22,123 bases of DNA from Dehalococcoidia bacterium UBA5629 (lineage in GTDB: Bacteria > Chloroflexota > Dehalococcoidia > GIF9 > UBA5629), in contig DIKB01000154.1 in assembly GCA_002421445.1 (NCBI GenBank), forward strand, positions 3,452-25,574, read 5' to 3'. The translations under genes were made by a program, and so were the position numbers. The notes under the pieces were generated by a model, which was not told the DNA's origin, did not search any database, and worked only from the letters and a program-made list of their open reading frames with translations. Of the stretch, positions 7,502-13,723 are shown in pieces. The first letter of the stretch is position 1, and each line of letters starts with the position of its first letter.

Positions 7502-10500
7502 TTACTCTCCTGCATCAAGATCGCAGCGTAAGCATCGTTTTGCTTCCTGCATTGCTTCTTCAATCGTCAAAGGCAACTCCGTCTCTGCAAAATTACCTTT
7601 TACATTCGTTATTGCCAGTGTCTTCACCTTTACTCGCGGTCTGGGCTTCCACCGTTCCTCATCACTGGTGGACGGTTTTACGTTCGACACAGTCTTCCCT
7701 GTACCCATCACCACACGTGATGAATCACCTTTCAGATATTTATCGATGGCCATAGCACCGCGCTTACCTGCTGCAATAGCATGGATGACCATATCCGGAC
7801 CGGTGATAAAATCGCCGCCAGCGAAAATGCCGGGGACATTTGTTGCAAGCGTGTTCTCATCAACTTGCAGCATATCGTACCATTTTGTTCGTGCCAAACG
7901 ACTATCCGTCGGCAGGAAGGAGAGATCGACCGATTGTCCGACTGCGGCGATAATCGAGTCGGCGTCTACGAAGAACTCGGAGCCGGGCATCGGAACCGGG
8001 CGCCTTCGTCCGACCGCATCCATTTCTCCCAGCTGCATACGATTACATTGGATACCCTTTACCTTTCCACCTTCGGAATCGATACGAACAGGGCCGACCA
8101 GGAAGTTCATATTGATTCCTTCTGCCACTGCCTCATCGTATTCTATCTCACTTACCGGCATCTCTTCATGAGAACGCCTGTAGAGGATATCTACTTTCTG
8201 CGCTCCGAGCCTCAATGCGGTACGGGCGGCATCAAGCGCCACATTGCCGCCGCCGATAACGGCGACTGTGCTTCCTACCTCGATATCCTTGCCCTCTTTA
8301 ACGTCCTCAAGGAATTGAAGGCCGGAATATAATCCTTTAATATCATCCGATTCGCCGGGTATACCCAGTTTCTGGCTTTTTTGAGCACCGCAGCCGACAA
8401 AGACAGCCTTGAATTCGTCATTTAATAGCGTCCGTATGCGGAACTTGGCATCGATCGGCGTGTTATATTTGATCTCGACTCCACGCTTCAGGATATAGTC
8501 GACATCCTGGTTGACCGACTCTTGAGGTAGGCGAAACTGCGGTAGCGCCATGGAAAGCATTCCTCCAGCCTTTGGTCCCGCCTCGAAGACGGTGACGGGA
8601 TAACCCATTTGAGCGAGGAAATAGGCGCACGCTAGACCGGCAGGACCCGCCCCAACGACTGCAATCTTTTCGTTTTGGGTCTTGGGGAAAGCCTTCGGCT
8701 TGGGCAGTTTGACCGCATTCTCGGCGCACCAATCGGCAGCTGTTCGTTTGAGCGTTCTGATGGCAATCGACTCATCGATATCACGCCGGCGGCATTTCGC
8801 CTCGCATGGATGATGGCAAATATAGCCGCAGACTGCAGCAAACGGGTTTTTCTCACGAATAGTATCGAGCGCCCTCTTAAAATCATTATCTGCAATGTAA
8901 GCAAGATACTCAGGCACGTTTATGCCCACAGGGCATGTATGCTGGCACGGCGCACTGAACAGAGCCTGACAGACACTGGCCGGACATTTTTTATCCAGAA
9001 TATGAGCCTCGTATTCCTTTCTAAAATAGCGTAATGTTGTCAGCACGGGATTCGGTGCAGTCTGCCCTAAACCACAAATTGATGCTGATGCAATCGTCTC
9101 AGCAAGATTTGTCAACGTATCAATATCCTGCATCGTTCCTTTGCCCGAAGTAATCTTGGTTAATATCTGCAGCATCTGCGGGATGCCTGCTCTGCAGGGA
9201 GTGCATTTGCCACAGGATTCGTCCTTACTGAATTGCAGGAAATATTTTGCCAATTCGACCATACAGGTATCATCATCCATAACCACCACACCACCGGAAC
9301 CCATAATAGCGCCCAGTGCTGTGACAGCATCGTAATCAACAGGAGTATTGAGATGCTGCGCAGGAATAACACCTCCGGAAGGCCCACCGAGCTGAACTCC
9401 TTTGAATTTCTTCCCATCGGGGATACCTCCACCGATACTAAAGATAATATCTGCAAGAGTCGTCCCCAGCGGTACTTCGATCAATCCGGAATTATTTACT
9501 TTCCCGACCAGACATAACGTCTTTGTCCCTTTACTTCTCTCGCTGCCCACATTGCTGAACCAATCAGCACCATCCCAGATAATTCGGGGCACATTAGACC
9601 ATGTTTCCACATTATTGAGCGTCGTCGGTTTATCAAACAAACCCTTGTTCGCAGGAAATGGCGGGCGCTGCCGCGGATTTCCTCTCTTTCCCTCAATCGA
9701 AATAAGAAGGGCAGTCTCCTCACCGCAGACAAATGCTCCGGCACCCGGAAAAATATCCAGATCAAATTCAAAATCGGTACCAAGAATATTCTTCCCCAGC
9801 AAACCGTATTCACGTGCTTTCTTGATAGCGTGATTCAGCGTTTCGATTGCCAGAGGATACTCGGCACGCACATATGCATAACCTTGCCTCACATTGCCAA
9901 TTGCATAAGCGCCGATGGCCATGCCTTCAATGAGCGCATGGGGGTTGCCTTCAAGCGCAGAGCGGTTCATATAGGCACCCGGATCACCTTCATCACCATT
10001 ACACACGACATACTTTTCGTCACCGACGGCATTACGCACCATACCCCATTTCGTTGCTGAAGGAAACCCTGCGCCACCTCTACCTCTCAAACCGGATTTT
10101 GCGACTTCTGCAATAATATCTTCCGGCTTCATGGATAAGACCTTACCCAGAGCCTGGTAGCCATCCCTTGCGATATACTCATCTATATTCATCGGATCAA
10201 GATCCTGATTATGCATGATCCGTATCTCCTGCAATTTGAACAGCGGGCTTTCCAGATCAAGCGTCCAGTCTTTAAGCAGCTCTCCTCCAATGAAATGTTT
10301 CTTGACGATTTGAGAGACTTTATCCTCTGTAAGATCACAATAAATGACTTTATCGGAACCCGGGCAAATGACCGTTGCCACCGGCTCCCGTCCGCACTGA
10401 CCAATACAGGCAGCTTTCGAAATGATTACTTTATCTTCCAGCTTTTGGCTCTTTATTTCACGCTGGAATGCTTCCAGTATCTTGCTGGCTCCCGAGGATA

Positions 10501-10615
10501 TACCACAGGTACCCAGATGCACCTTCACCTGGATCAGCTTTTCACGCTTTGCCAGATTGTTTTTGCTTTGATCGCGTAAGTTCTTTAATTCTGTTACAGA
10601 GGCTAATGGCTTCAT
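7502..10615 (-). CDS. NuoF-GltD fusion: diaphorase flavoprotein joined to an NfnB/GltD-type FAD/NAD(P) oxidoreductase
   Basis: A 1037-residue protein, more than twice the length of NuoF. Residues 28-110 form a thioredoxin-like [2Fe-2S] domain (Cys37, 70, 74, with Cys84 and Cys93 nearby; the usual first Cys is absent). Residues 150-540 are NuoF: FMN loop GRGGAGFPSATKW (178-190), NAD site NGDEGDPGAYMNR (206-218), and a [4Fe-4S] from ESCGKCTPC (468, 471, 474) plus Cys514. Residues 544-630 hold eight Cys of the GltD N-terminal double [4Fe-4S] domain (544, 549, 557, 561, 596, 600, 604, 608). Residues 650-960 carry an FAD site (GAGPAGLACAYFLA), an NAD(P) site (IGGGNVALDAARTA, then YRRS) and the FAD-closing GGDFITGPDMVIHAIAAG. 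A terminal CLRC follows. It would add a second nucleotide site to the hydrogenase, allowing NADH/NADPH coupling or bifurcation; that activity is inferred. The ATG has AGGAGAG five bases upstream. Confidence 0.93.
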   Translation of the reverse strand: MKPLASVTELKNLRDQSKNNLAKREKLIQVKVHLGTCGISSGASKILEAFQREIKSQKLEDKVIISKAACIGQCGREPVATVICPGSDKVIYCDLTEDKVSQIVKKHFIGGELLKDWTLDLESPLFKLQEIRIMHNQDLDPMNIDEYIARDGYQALGKVLSMKPEDIIAEVAKSGLRGRGGAGFPSATKWGMVRNAVGDEKYVVCNGDEGDPGAYMNRSALEGNPHALIEGMAIGAYAIGNVRQGYAYVRAEYPLAIETLNHAIKKAREYGLLGKNILGTDFEFDLDIFPGAGAFVCGEETALLISIEGKRGNPRQRPPFPANKGLFDKPTTLNNVETWSNVPRIIWDGADWFSNVGSERSKGTKTLCLVGKVNNSGLIEVPLGTTLADIIFSIGGGIPDGKKFKGVQLGGPSGGVIPAQHLNTPVDYDAVTALGAIMGSGGVVVMDDDTCMVELAKYFLQFSKDESCGKCTPCRAGIPQMLQILTKITSGKGTMQDIDTLTNLAETIASASICGLGQTAPNPVLTTLRYFRKEYEAHILDKKCPASVCQALFSAPCQHTCPVGINVPEYLAYIADNDFKRALDTIREKNPFAAVCGYICHHPCEAKCRRRDIDESIAIRTLKRTAADWCAENAVKLPKPKAFPKTQNEKIAVVGAGPAGLACAYFLAQMGYPVTVFEAGPKAGGMLSMALPQFRLPQESVNQDVDYILKRGVEIKYNTPIDAKFRIRTLLNDEFKAVFVGCGAQKSQKLGIPGESDDIKGLYSGLQFLEDVKEGKDIEVGSTVAVIGGGNVALDAARTALRLGAQKVDILYRRSHEEMPVSEIEYDEAVAEGINMNFLVGPVRIDSEGGKVKGIQCNRMQLGEMDAVGRRRPVPMPGSEFFVDADSIIAAVGQSVDLSFLPTDSRLARTKWYDMLQVDENTLATNVPGIFAGGDFITGPDMVIHAIAAGKRGAMAIDKYLKGDSSRVVMGTGKTVSNVKPSTSDEERWKPRPRVKVKTLAITNVKGNFAETELPLTIEEAMQEAKRCLRCDLDAGE

Positions 10616-10624
10616 TTTTCTCTC

Positions 10625-11134
10625 CTATTTATAGAGACTCAGGATATCTTTCAACTGACTGGCTTTTACCTTGCGGTGGACATCGGTGCCGATTGCTATG
10701 ACAGGCGACAGGCCGCAGCAGCCGAGGCATCGTACCATCTCAAGAGAAAATTTGCCGTCAGCGGTAATACCGCCTGATTCCAGATTGTAATCTTTTTTCA
10801 GCGTCTTCATGATCTTCTCTCCACCCTTCACATAGCAACTGGTGCCCATACATACTTGAATAACGTGTTTTCCTTTGGGCAATAAAGAGAAGAAGCTGTA
10901 GAAGCTAACTACACCGTAGATCTCGCTTAAAGGAATCTTGGTATAACCCGATACTGTCTGCAACACTGAAGGGGGCAAATAACCGGATATTCCCTGCACC
11001 TGCTGCAACACGCGAATAGCAGCGCCGGCCTTACCGCGATTATCTTCGACTATCTTCTCAATCTTCTGCCTGATATCAGCAGGGACAGCCTTGTTAATCT
11101 CTGCTCGAATATAATCTGTACTAACCTGTGACAT
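10625..11134 (-). CDS. nuoE: NuoE/HydC-like [2Fe-2S] thioredoxin-fold subunit
   Basis: A 169-residue NuoE-type subunit that partners NuoF in NAD(H) oxidation. The four cluster ligands fit the CX4C ... CX3C pattern: Cys95 and Cys100 (VCMGTSC), Cys136 and Cys140 (RCLGCC). The helical N-terminal block with LQQVQGISGYLP (43-54) and ISEIYGVVSFYSFF-like (71-82) sequence is also typical. The ATG at 11134 was chosen over the in-frame start at 11194 because TTGGAGGTG lies directly before it, and the longer version has no such site. It is first in the hydrogenase operon, nine bases before nuoF. In bifurcating hydrogenases of the HydABC/HydABCSL type, the same E-F-G set accompanies the catalytic subunits. 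Confidence 0.93.
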   Translation of the reverse strand: MSQVSTDYIRAEINKAVPADIRQKIEKIVEDNRGKAGAAIRVLQQVQGISGYLPPSVLQTVSGYTKIPLSEIYGVVSFYSFFSLLPKGKHVIQVCMGTSCYVKGGEKIMKTLKKDYNLESGGITADGKFSLEMVRCLGCCGLSPVIAIGTDVHRKVKASQLKDILSLYK

Positions 11135-11162
11135 ACGCACCTCCAAGAGATAAAATAAAGAA

Positions 11163-11188
11163 GGAAAAGCATGCATCCATGCCCTTCC
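11163..11188 (-). promoter_or_regulatory. Hairpin in the leader of the hydrogenase operon
   Basis: GGAA and GCATG arms pair with CATGC and TTCC across a four-base loop, with one 2x2 internal loop. It lies about 30 bases before the nuoE start codon, inside the roughly 108-base leader predicted from the upstream promoter. It could steer mRNA stability or translation; no known riboswitch class was recognised. Confidence 0.35.
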
Positions 11189-11248
11189 CTCCACTAATCA
11201 CCATATGCAGAGCTTCTATAAATGTATATTCATATACTCTAGTCTATC

Positions 11249-11257
11249 AGTATATCA
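11249..11257 (-). promoter_or_regulatory. Extended -10 promoter candidate for the hydrogenase operon
   Basis: On the minus strand TGA-TATACT fits an extended -10 element (TGnTATAAT, five of six in the hexamer). The -35 at normal spacing is poor (TTCCAT). A TTGGCA (11284-11279) with 19-base spacing to TATGAT (11259-11254) is an alternative. Either start lies over 100 bases before nuoE. Confidence 0.45.
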
Positions 11258-11278
11258 TAAGAAAACACAAAAATGGAA

Positions 11279-11312
11279 TGCCAAAAAGGAAGTAACTGTA
11301 AACTTTTTGGCA
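11279..11312. terminator. Inverted repeat after the RAM-domain gene, terminator or operator
   Basis: TGCCAAAAAG (11279-11288) and CTTTTTGGCA (11303-11312) are perfect 10-base arms with a 14-base loop. The repeat begins eight bases after the stop of the RAM-domain gene and is followed on the minus strand by TTCCATTTTT, so it can act as a weak intrinsic terminator. Its far arm also covers the TTGGCA hexamer upstream of the hydrogenase operon, so an operator role is possible. Confidence 0.5.
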
Positions 11313-11319
11313 CTGGTTC

Positions 11320-11553
11320 CTACACAGCTATCAATGTGACCGTATGTTTAATGCCTCCGACGCTATGAATAGTATTCACGACTATGTTCGCTATTTCATT
11401 TGTATCCGAGCCCGACAGCGTTGCAATGATATCATAAGGTCCCGTAATCGCATCCACTTCTTCTATCCCTTTCCTGTCACGAAGCGTCCTTAGCACATTC
11501 CCTACCTGTCCCATTTCTGTGAGGATGAGCACGAAAGCTTTCCGACTTGCCAT
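11320..11553 (-). CDS. Stand-alone RAM-domain protein (Lrp/AsnC C-terminal domain)
   Basis: A 77-residue protein consisting only of the Lrp/AsnC ligand-binding RAM fold. It starts AFVLILTEMGQVGNVLRTLR, continues GIEEVDAITGPYDIIATLSG (residues 29-48) and ends with IHSVGGIKHTVTLIAV. There is no helix-turn-helix, so it cannot bind DNA alone. Such small RAM proteins form rings that sense amino acids or pair with full-length regulators; which of these applies here is unknown. GGAGGTG lies five bases before the ATG. It sits between the acyl-CoA synthetase subunit and the hydrogenase operon with its own promoter, so a regulatory link to either neighbour is possible but unproven. Confidence 0.88.
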   Translation of the reverse strand: MASRKAFVLILTEMGQVGNVLRTLRDRKGIEEVDAITGPYDIIATLSGSDTNEIANIVVNTIHSVGGIKHTVTLIAV

Positions 11554-11587
11554 GATACACCTCCTCTACCACAATCACTCTTCTCGT

Positions 11588-11616
11588 ATAGTAAATCTCC
11601 GAAACCGTTTTTGCAA
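11588..11616 (-). promoter_or_regulatory. Promoter of the RAM-domain gene
   Basis: On the minus strand TTGCAA (11616-11611), a 17-base spacer and TACTAT (11593-11588) match four of six positions each. The predicted start is about 27 bases before the ATG's Shine-Dalgarno region. Confidence 0.4.
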
Positions 11617-11687
11617 TAGCATGCCTCAAAAAGACGCTTCCAATCTCTTAAAATGGAACAGTCCCAATAGTTCGACAACCTCTAATC

Positions 11688-13142
11688 TTAATTCCGGTTA
11701 TCGTTCAGCCAGGCCTGATATCGAATAAGCCTGTCGGATGAACGAGCAGCGCTGAGCGTCGATGAATAAACGGCTAAACCTTCCCTGCAGAGTTTATCAT
11801 TCAGTTTCTCAGCCACCAGATTTCCTCTCTTGGATGCGTGGAACTGTAATGCCACTGTTATAGGTAAATGTATCTGTTTTTTGATGATGGGCAGAGCGGA
11901 AACGAACGAAGACAATCCTTTTGCTATATCCATAAACGTCCAATAATCAAAAGCTATATGGAATAAAAGAAGATCAACCTCACCGCTCCGGGCAATAATA
12001 TTCGCAACACTGGCAATAATGGTTGCAGGCAAATCGTGAGGAGGTAAATCAATTGGATTCCTGAAAATATGCCCTGCTTCTGAACCCAAGGTCTTATTGA
12101 GCATCTGCCTTATAGCAGGTGATAATAAAGGAATTGTTAAATCGGAATGAGCACAATCATCGGTTGCTCGAACACTGGCACCTCCACCAAAGCCAAGGAT
12201 GGCTGTTCTCCGCCCCAATGGTGCCGGTTCACGCAGATAGAGCATAGCGAAATCAACTATCTCATCCATGCTGTCCACCTGGATTGCTCCCGATTGACGC
12301 AGCATATCTTTCCAGATTAGCGAAGATCCTGCAATAGCACTTGTGTGAGAAGCGGCAGCCCTCGTACCTGATTCTGTCGTCCCGCCTTTGAAAACGACAA
12401 CCGGTTTCAACTTCGATGCTTCTCTAAGCGTCCGGGCAAGACGTGCGCCGTCTTTGGTGCCTTCAATGTAAGCACCGATAATTTTTGTCTCGGGATCATG
12501 GGACAGATATTCGATCAAATCGCTTTCATTAATATCGGCAGCATTACCATAACTGATCACTTTATTTAAATAAAGACCTTTCGCATTTGCAGCTCTGATG
12601 AAATATATGCTATGCCCACCGCTCTGGGAGACAAGGGAAACCGTCCCGATTATGGAAGGAAAGGCGGGTTGCACAGGGGAGTTCATCGAGAAGGTGAGAC
12701 CACTACCGGGACAATAAATGCCCATGCAATTCGGGCCAAGAAGTCGAACGGAATACTGACGGGCAAGGTCTGTGATCTCAGCCTGAAGTGTGTTTCCTTG
12801 CTTATCCTCTATCTCGCTAAAGCCGGAGGTAAACAGGTGGAGAAGTTTTACATTCTTCACTCCGCAATCTCTTACAAGCTGCGGGGTAAAACGAGCAGGT
12901 ATGGCAGAGATAACATAGTCAACGGGTACTGGAATTGCTTTAAGATCCGGATATACTTTGAGGTTAAAAAGCTCTCCACCATCAGGATGAACGGGGTAGA
13001 GCTTTCCTTTAAATCCGCACTCGATGATGCCCTGCAAATAATCACGTCCAGAATTTTGGCGTTTCAAATCAGCGGATGCGCCGATAACAGCAACAGAGCG
13101 TGGGCCAAAGATATATTTCCAGAGCGGATCGTTTGCCTTCAT
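11688..13142 (-). CDS. NDP-forming acyl-CoA synthetase, alpha subunit type (CoA-binding protein)
   Basis: A 484-residue relative of the alpha subunit of ADP-forming acetyl-CoA synthetase, which interconverts acyl-CoA + ADP + Pi and acid + ATP + CoA. Residues 10-135 form the CoA-binding Rossmann domain (SVAVIGAS at 16-23). LLGPNCMGIYCP (134-145) and VSQSGG (171-176) start the succinyl-CoA ligase-like half. RAAASHTSAIAGS (261-273) carries His266, the expected phosphohistidine. The ATP-grasp beta part is absent: it is neither fused nor encoded next to this gene, because the upstream neighbour is divergent. The protein therefore needs a partner elsewhere or has another role. AGGT lies six bases before the ATG. 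The substrate acid cannot be told from sequence. Confidence 0.88.
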   Translation of the reverse strand: MKANDPLWKYIFGPRSVAVIGASADLKRQNSGRDYLQGIIECGFKGKLYPVHPDGGELFNLKVYPDLKAIPVPVDYVISAIPARFTPQLVRDCGVKNVKLLHLFTSGFSEIEDKQGNTLQAEITDLARQYSVRLLGPNCMGIYCPGSGLTFSMNSPVQPAFPSIIGTVSLVSQSGGHSIYFIRAANAKGLYLNKVISYGNAADINESDLIEYLSHDPETKIIGAYIEGTKDGARLARTLREASKLKPVVVFKGGTTESGTRAAASHTSAIAGSSLIWKDMLRQSGAIQVDSMDEIVDFAMLYLREPAPLGRRTAILGFGGGASVRATDDCAHSDLTIPLLSPAIRQMLNKTLGSEAGHIFRNPIDLPPHDLPATIIASVANIIARSGEVDLLLFHIAFDYWTFMDIAKGLSSFVSALPIIKKQIHLPITVALQFHASKRGNLVAEKLNDKLCREGLAVYSSTLSAARSSDRLIRYQAWLNDNRN

Positions 13143-13174
13143 GATTACCTGCCGTGTCTGTATTTAAGTACCAG

Positions 13175-13203
13175 ATTAGAATGAATATTGGTCTAAGTGG
13201 CAA
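13175..13203 (-). promoter_or_regulatory. Promoter of the acyl-CoA synthetase alpha gene
   Basis: On the minus strand TTGCCA (13203-13198), a 17-base spacer and TCTAAT (13180-13175) each match five of six consensus positions. The leader would be about 26 bases. Confidence 0.55.
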
Positions 13204-13206
13204 TTT

Positions 13207-13231
13207 GTGATTATATACGCTAAATAATCAC
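13207..13231. repeat. Inverted repeat in the divergent intergenic region
   Basis: GTGATTAT and ATAATCAC are perfect 8-base arms with a 9-base spacer. The repeat lies just upstream of the -35 box of the acyl-CoA synthetase gene, where an activator or repressor dimer could bind. No known regulator site was recognised. Confidence 0.4.
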
Positions 13232-13271
13232 TTATTCAAATCTGAACTGTAATAGTAGTACGAAATGACTA

Positions 13272-13316
13272 TTGACATGTACCCTCCCAGACAACAACCC
13301 TCCCAGACAATAAAGT
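13272..13316 (+). promoter_or_regulatory. Promoter-like element with a spacer lengthened to 33 bases
   Basis: TTGACA (13272-13277) and TAAAGT (13311-13316) precede the small secreted-protein gene but are 33 bases apart. Removing one copy of the 16-bp tandem repeat between them gives exactly 17 bases, the optimum. The -10 equals the one in front of dgt. As written, the promoter should be weak or off. Confidence 0.5.
13281..13312. repeat. 16-bp tandem duplication
   Basis: Two adjacent copies of ACCCTCCCAGACAAYA (13281-13296 and 13297-13312) differ at one base (C or T at position 15). They fill the space between the -35 and -10 hexamers of the promoter candidate described here. Confidence 0.95.
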
Positions 13317-13335
13317 AGTCGCATTGGAGAATCAT

Positions 13336-13710
13336 ATGATTTTCAAAAAATCAATTGTTGTGATGATCATCATATGCATTAGCATATTATCGCTTTCTTC
13401 ACAATGCCGCGGAGACGAACAGACTGCAAAAAATCCAGCAGCTTCAGCTATGCCTCCTGCCACACAACCTATGAAGGTTAATAGTTCTGTTAACCAGACC
13501 GAGAATGAATCTAGACGGTCGCCAACTTCAGAATTCACTGATAGCGGATACACCAATTATGGTAATTGGCATGCCAGTACCTCCGTCGCACCAGCTATAT
13601 GGCAACCGGGGATGACCATAAGTGTGATGTCTATTTTCAAGATGACTGATAGTCATCTTTTAGGACTTGCTGCTGCCAATAACATAAAAATGGTTTCAAT
13701 AAATCCTTAG
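13336..13710 (+). CDS. Small secreted protein of unknown function
   Basis: A 124-residue protein from the ATG at 13336, with GGAG about eight bases upstream; an in-frame TTG at 13324 is less likely. Residues 1-22 form a Sec signal peptide (MIFKKS, then a hydrophobic run to LSLSS) followed by QCRGDEQ. Cys24 has no good lipobox before it, so a soluble or loosely attached protein is more likely than a lipoprotein. Residues 25-75 are rich in Ser, Thr, Pro, Asn and Gln and look disordered. The C-terminal part ends abruptly after ISVMSIFKMTDSHLLGLAAANNIKMVSINP. I do not recognise a family. It ends 13 bases from the FN3 gene, which points the other way. The promoter defect noted upstream raises the possibility that the gene is silent or decaying. 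Confidence 0.6.
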   Translation: MIFKKSIVVMIIICISILSLSSQCRGDEQTAKNPAASAMPPATQPMKVNSSVNQTENESRRSPTSEFTDSGYTNYGNWHASTSVAPAIWQPGMTISVMSIFKMTDSHLLGLAAANNIKMVSINP

Positions 13711-13723
13711 CACAAGAGGCTTT

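Noticed and set aside
7668..8332. Long plus-strand frames opposite the GltD half
   Set aside because: Antisense shadows of a strongly coding region.
3569..11134. Respiratory complex I (nuo) or F420-reducing hydrogenase
   Set aside because: No membrane subunits are present, and the large subunit keeps both Ni-binding Cys pairs, so it is not complex I. No FrhB or HdrA-type partner is present, so it is not the F420- or heterodisulfide-linked type.
13281..13312. CRISPR-like repeat
   Set aside because: Only two directly adjacent copies with no spacers; it is a plain tandem duplication.
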